Positions 22,689 through 25,728 of a stretch of 25,728 bases of DNA are shown here, in pieces. A program made the position numbers and the translations under genes. The notes under the pieces were generated by a model that saw only the letters and a list, made by a program, of their open reading frames with translations, was not told where the DNA came from and did not search any database. Numbering within the stretch: the first letter of the stretch is position 1; every line of letters begins with the position of its first letter. This DNA comes from a virus: positions 1-25,728 of the IMG/VR virus record IMGVR_UViG_3300017752_000135, one strand, 5' to 3'.

Positions 22689-23825
22689 TTATCGAATTAT
22701 GTCAATGTCTTCTGCATTGACGTTCCATGTTTCTAATTCAGTTCTGAGTCTGTCTTCTGATTTAAGTTTGTCATATCTTTTACCAGCAAGTTTTTTCCAC
22801 CAATCAACAACACCTTCTAACTCATAACGGTCATAGTTTGGTGCTTTCTTGAGGGTGTCCGTTTCTAGATTTAGATAATCGACCACATTCTCATAACCAT
22901 AATTTGAAAAGTATTGTCTCTTCCTTTCGGTGAGGCGTTTCGCATCTTCAAATGTTTTATTGAACTCTGCTAACTTTTCTTTGTCATGTATATTTAGTGA
23001 GTTTTTTATAGTAGAAATTTGTTTCTGAATAGTCTTCATTTTTCTAGACGATGCATCTTCATGTACTAATGGTTTGCCATCATTTTTAGTTTCAAACCAA
23101 TACTTCAAATCTCTATAATTCTCATCATTAATAGAAGGCACAAAGTCTGATACAGTCAAACCCTTGAACCTTAAGAACGGTTTCATGCCATCATACTGTG
23201 ATGCAGTTTTGGATGAACCATATAATGATGTAGTTTCAAACCCACAAAAATTTGTATTGTACTTTTTGTTCAGTGCTCTTCGAGCATGGTGTGAACAACA
23301 GATAGCTGCAAGTAATTTACCGCCAAGATAATTGTACCCAAATGGTTGAGTAGGTACAATAGTAAAACCCATAATAACACTGTCATTAAACCTCTTCATT
23401 GTATCTTTGCACATAGTGTCTAATGGTTTACCAAGCATATCATTTCTAGGTTTAGAGTTGATAGTCGGTGAACCGAATCTGATAAAACCTACAATTTTGT
23501 TTGTGTTCTTTTCATACACAACCCACTTTAAAGTCTTGCCTGGAATTGACTTTTCCAAGGCATGTGAAGTGGTGATTTCTAAGTAGTTATCATATAAGTC
23601 ATTTGATAAGACTCTACATTCAAATTCCATGTCATGGGGATGCATTGAGAAGTCACTGAACATATCATCTTCAGGCCCCATGCCTGGCAATGACGTAGGT
23701 AAGTTTGCGACTCGTTCTAGTTTTACTTTTCTTAGGTAATCATCTATACGGTCAAATCCATTGTAGAAGTCGATAAAGACTTGGGAGGCGTATAGAGAAT
23801 CTTCTTTTGATAATATTAGAGACAT
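22689..23825 (-). CDS. DruA/DUF4338-like protein (378 aa)
   Basis: Residues about 95-230 resemble the DUF4338 family, to which the Druantia defence protein DruA belongs: LKWVVYEKNTNKIVGFIRFG, then FNDSVIMGFTIVPTQPFGYN, then LGGKLLAAICCSHHARRAL, then ETTSLYGSS. The family is also found in phages and mobile elements; its biochemical role is unclear to me. The last 110 residues are a charged helical extension (SSRKMKTIQKQISTIKNSLN). I chose the Met at 23825, not the one at 23849, because a near-consensus promoter ends six bases before it. The gene leads an operon continuing through tRNA-Gly into the lysozyme. The match is from memory, so moderately sure of family, unsure of function. Confidence 0.72.
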   Translation of the reverse strand: MSLILSKEDSLYASQVFIDFYNGFDRIDDYLRKVKLERVANLPTSLPGMGPEDDMFSDFSMHPHDMEFECRVLSNDLYDNYLEITTSHALEKSIPGKTLKWVVYEKNTNKIVGFIRFGSPTINSKPRNDMLGKPLDTMCKDTMKRFNDSVIMGFTIVPTQPFGYNYLGGKLLAAICCSHHARRALNKKYNTNFCGFETTSLYGSSKTASQYDGMKPFLRFKGLTVSDFVPSINDENYRDLKYWFETKNDGKPLVHEDASSRKMKTIQKQISTIKNSLNIHDKEKLAEFNKTFEDAKRLTERKRQYFSNYGYENVVDYLNLETDTLKKAPNYDRYELEGVVDWWKKLAGKRYDKLKSEDRLRTELETWNVNAEDIDIIR

Positions 23826-23831
23826 GTACTT

Positions 23832-23860
23832 ATTATACTGAATAAGCACATGCCTGTAAA
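23832..23860 (-). promoter_or_regulatory. sigma70-like promoter for the DruA-like operon
   Basis: Minus strand: TTTACA (23855-23860), 17-base spacer, TATAAT (23832-23837), six bases to the ATG at 23825. Five of six -35 bases match consensus. It lies in the gap after hsp20 and predicts a leaderless mRNA. Confidence 0.78.
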
Positions 23861-23869
23861 GAGGGTTTA

Positions 23870-24292
23870 TTAAGAAATTTTAATTTCTTGAGGTTTATCC
23901 TCTTCGGGGATTTCCCTCTTCAAGTAAACAAACAAGATACCATCTAGCAACTCAGATGATTCAACTTTGATATCATCAGCAAGTGTAAATGTTCTCTTGA
24001 ATGAACGTGATGCAAGTCCTCTATGGATGTATTCCATGTCATCTGGCTCTGCATCCCTAACACCCCCAACAATGGATAAAATCTCTTTCTCTTTAGTGAT
24101 TAAGATATCGTCCTTACCAAAACCAGCAACAGCCATTTCAATACTGAAATTTTCTGCATCGTGTTTTACAATGTTGTAAGGTGGGTAGTTATTATTTGAA
24201 GGTGCGGAAGCACGTTCCAATAGTTGAAAGGTTCTGTCGAACCCAATTGCGAATGGGAATGATTTCCCAAATACGTCATCGTACATAGTCAT
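23870..24292 (-). CDS. hsp20: Small heat-shock protein, IbpA/Hsp20 family
   Basis: ATP-independent chaperone that holds unfolding proteins (140 aa). An N-terminal FDRTFQLLERA segment precedes the YPPYNI entry to the alpha-crystallin domain. The domain runs through FSIEMAVAGFGKDDI, a YIHRGLASRSFKRTFTLAD block, and the GILFVYLKREIPEE end, all close to IbpA. The C-terminal I-x-I tail (EIKIS) that binds neighbouring dimers is present. Similar genes are common in T4-like cyanophages. AGGAG seven bases upstream fixes the ATG at 24292. It is a single-gene unit with tandem early- and late-type promoters. Confidence 0.94.
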   Translation of the reverse strand: MTMYDDVFGKSFPFAIGFDRTFQLLERASAPSNNNYPPYNIVKHDAENFSIEMAVAGFGKDDILITKEKEILSIVGGVRDAEPDDMEYIHRGLASRSFKRTFTLADDIKVESSELLDGILFVYLKREIPEEDKPQEIKIS

Positions 24293-24355
24293 AGCTTTTC
24301 TCCTTTTAATTTAAGCAAGATTATTATGTGCAACCTCTAATGAGCATTGCAATAG

Positions 24356-24363
24356 TATTTATA
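24356..24363 (-). promoter_or_regulatory. T4-late-like promoter TATAAATA for hsp20
   Basis: Exact late-type octamer on the minus strand, about 64 bases before the hsp20 ATG, giving a leader with a Shine-Dalgarno. Flanking AATAGT and ACTATT form a short inverted repeat around it. Confidence 0.55.
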
Positions 24364-24368
24364 ACACT

Positions 24369-24396
24369 ATTATATGGGTTTTTTAAAAAATTTCAA
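24369..24396 (-). promoter_or_regulatory. sigma70-like promoter for hsp20
   Basis: Minus strand: TTGAAA (24391-24396), 16-base spacer rich in T and A, TATAAT (24369-24374). It lies immediately upstream of the late-type box at 24356-24363, so hsp20 may be expressed both early and late. The gap 24293-24403 holds these promoters and no gene. Confidence 0.65.
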
Positions 24397-24403
24397 GGGG
24401 TTT

Positions 24404-24757
24404 TTATCTTTTCTTACAATATTTTTTTGATTGTTGCACAGCATCTATATTGTTTGCAACTACTATGGACATGAGAAAGTTCGTCTCTGAAAAGACTTTT
24501 GAGTTCAAAGTATTATGCCTTCTATCGTGTTCTATAGCAGGTAGTAGAACTGCAGTCTTTACTAGAAACATTTTACCTACTGAGGGTGATTCACCAAGGA
24601 TAGGATTTAATTCTTTGACACAATCATATTGAAGACCTTTATATGTTGTATAGATGTCTAGGAGTTGAAGTGATACAAATGTTGCCCACTCAAGGTCACT
24701 TACAGGTTCATGTAATTGGAGTATAGATAGTGACCTTGTCGCTCTTTCCTTTGACAT
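24404..24757 (-). CDS. Small membrane protein, DUF5658-like (117 aa)
   Basis: Resembles DUF5658-type small membrane proteins (from memory): hydrophobic helices around FVSLQLLDIYTTYKGL, with the family-like D-x-x-T-T and E-L-N-P (KELNPILG), then KMFLVKTAVLLPAI, and perhaps FLMSIVVANN. The tail is basic (KKYCKKR). I chose the ATG at 24757 because AGGA lies five bases upstream. The same frame runs on to 25003, but that part only shadows the cyclase gene. It overlaps the cyclase end by 50 bases, so the two are likely coupled. Function unknown; a membrane partner of the cyclase is a guess. Confidence 0.7.
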   Translation of the reverse strand: MSKERATRSLSILQLHEPVSDLEWATFVSLQLLDIYTTYKGLQYDCVKELNPILGESPSVGKMFLVKTAVLLPAIEHDRRHNTLNSKVFSETNFLMSIVVANNIDAVQQSKKYCKKR

Positions 24758-25728
24758 TAATCCTATCAACTTCTGAGAATTTTCTATCTGTACAGAGTTG
24801 ATAAGTTCTTTCCGATAACAACAAGTCAACCCCATCATAATTTCTTGTTTGTCCTTCGAGTCTAGCACCAAGGTTGACGGCATCTCCAATGACGGAATAG
24901 TCAAATCTAAGTTCGCTCCCCATGTTTCCAACGATGCACTCGCCAGAACTAATACCAATACCCACGTTAATGGGTGGAAGAGAAAGTGGTTTAAGTTCTT
25001 CATTCAATACCTTTGTTGCTTCAAGAACTTCTAGTGCTGATTTAACTGCTAACTCAGCATGGTCTTCACAATCTAGAGGGGCGTTCCAAAAACTCATTAT
25101 GCAATCACCCATGTACTTGTCGATGGTTCCATTATTATTTAGAATTATCTTAGTCTGCATATCAAGAAATTTGTTAATTAGTTCTACTAATCCTTCGGGG
25201 TCATCTTGGTGCATATAGTGTTCGCTTATGGGGGTAAATCCGATTATGTCCATGAACATGAAGGACATCTCCCTTCTATCTCCACCAAGTTTCAATTTTG
25301 ATGGGTCTTTTTGTAGTTCTTCAACCATATCAGGCGATAAATATTTTTGGAACTGTTTCTTAATTTGTTCTTTCAATTGATACGTAGTGAAGTATTTGTT
25401 GAAAGATGCGTGACCAAAAACTAACAATGAGGCAAGAGATGAGTAAAAAACATCGAGCAAAATCAAGTTCTCCATCCAAACGTAGTAGCCCATATACGCC
25501 TGCAATCCAACGACACCTAGACTCCCTATCCCCGAAAGAATTGTGGGAAGTCTGTAGACCATTGCCAATATTACTAGAGAAGAAAACAGAACAAGAACAA
25601 TCTCTAGAAATTCAAGATAGTAGAATCGTTGTATTTGGAATCCTGTCAAGACGGTCTGAATTAAATTCGCTTGTACTTCATGGGGATACATTGCACCCAT
25701 TGGGGTTGAAACTGGATTACTCAGACCT
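24708..25728 (-). CDS. CHASE2-type class III adenylate cyclase (N-terminus outside window)
   Basis: Receptor-type cyclase making cAMP. The visible 339 residues begin with the end of a CHASE2 sensor (STPMGAMYPHEVQAN), then three membrane helices (about 37-57, 61-80, 87-105), a linker starting QFQKYLSPDMVEEL, and the catalytic domain. Metal-binding Asp are D160 (FMDIIGFT) and D208 (KYMGDC). Substrate-selecting K204 is present, with Ser278 where Asp or Thr is usual. N285 and R289 (GDAVNLGAR) complete the transition-state site. Lys rather than Glu points to ATP, not GTP. All catalytic residues are present, so activity is expected. The frame is open to the right edge. CHASE2 is a bacterial extracytoplasmic sensor domain, so this looks acquired from a host. 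Confidence 0.88.
   Translation of the reverse strand, partial: GLSNPVSTPMGAMYPHEVQANLIQTVLTGFQIQRFYYLEFLEIVLVLFSSLVILAMVYRLPTILSGIGSLGVVGLQAYMGYYVWMENLILLDVFYSSLASLLVFGHASFNKYFTTYQLKEQIKKQFQKYLSPDMVEELQKDPSKLKLGGDRREMSFMFMDIIGFTPISEHYMHQDDPEGLVELINKFLDMQTKIILNNNGTIDKYMGDCIMSFWNAPLDCEDHAELAVKSALEVLEATKVLNEELKPLSLPPINVGIGISSGECIVGNMGSELRFDYSVIGDAVNLGARLEGQTRNYDGVDLLLSERTYQLCTDRKFSEVDRINVKGKSDKVTIYTPIT

Noticed and set aside
23826-23849. Upstream Met for the DruA-like gene
   Set aside because: A start there would lie within the spacer of the promoter whose transcript begins near 23825.
24375-24410. Intrinsic terminator after the small membrane protein
   Set aside because: The T- and A-rich run has no G+C stem; it is better read as the spacer and -35 region of the hsp20 promoter.
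24758-25003. N-terminal extension of the small membrane protein that reads like a signal peptide (LTWVLVLVLASASLETWGA)
   Set aside because: It lies wholly inside the cyclase coding region in another frame; AGGA-N5-ATG at 24757 gives a better start.
1-25728. CRISPR arrays, insertion sequences, rRNA genes, attachment sites
   Set aside because: No regularly spaced direct repeats, transposase motifs, rRNA-like sequence or integrase was seen on reading through both strands.

Overview
All recognisable genes lie on the minus strand, at low G+C and with very tight spacing. They include a T4-type replication set: gp61-like primase, DnaB/gp41-like helicase, UvsX-like recombinase and gp43-like family B polymerase. 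An IbpA-like small heat-shock protein and several uncharacterised families that I recall from marine T4-like myoviruses are also present. The window therefore looks like part of a T4-like marine myovirus genome. No photosynthesis genes are seen, so the host need not be a cyanobacterium. A heterotrophic marine bacterium is possible, but the window does not identify it.

Layout in the direction of transcription (right to left). 25728-24404: a truncated CHASE2-type class III adenylate cyclase and a small overlapping membrane protein. 24396-23870: tandem promoters and hsp20. 23860-20170: an operon with its own sigma70-like promoter, holding a DruA/DUF4338-like protein, tRNA-Gly(UCC), a radical SAM enzyme, an SDR-like protein, a conserved small protein, a T4-type lysozyme and a coiled-coil protein. 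20180-14304: the replication block of DNA polymerase, SNase-like nuclease, a 57-residue membrane protein, UvsX, helicase and a 58-residue charged protein. 14299-10879: a KxDG (ligase-like) protein, a basic protein with a recurrent phage domain, and a nucleotidyltransferase-kinase fusion. 10887-3281: a late, probably virion-related block of mostly unknown proteins, including a SwmB-like surface domain protein and proteins with T4-like capsid-targeting N-termini. 3285-892: four small or medium genes including a PAP2 phosphatase and a multi-span membrane protein. 869-1: gp61 primase, cut by the window edge.

Three threads run across the region. First, two promoter classes (sigma70-like TTnnnn-N16/17-TATAAT and T4-late-like NATAAATA/CTAAATA) end only 5-8 bases before the start codons of operon-leading genes. 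This predicts leaderless mRNAs, while most operon-internal genes have Shine-Dalgarno sequences. Second, the late-block proteins repeatedly carry N-termini like the T4 internal-protein targeting peptide, and [I/L/V]-T-E sites like those cut by the T4 prohead protease. One site falls between the two enzyme domains of the nucleotidyltransferase-kinase fusion, suggesting enzymes that are packaged and injected. Third, a phage-borne receptor-type adenylate cyclase suggests manipulation of host second-messenger signalling. Function assignments come from motif reading only; no database search was run.
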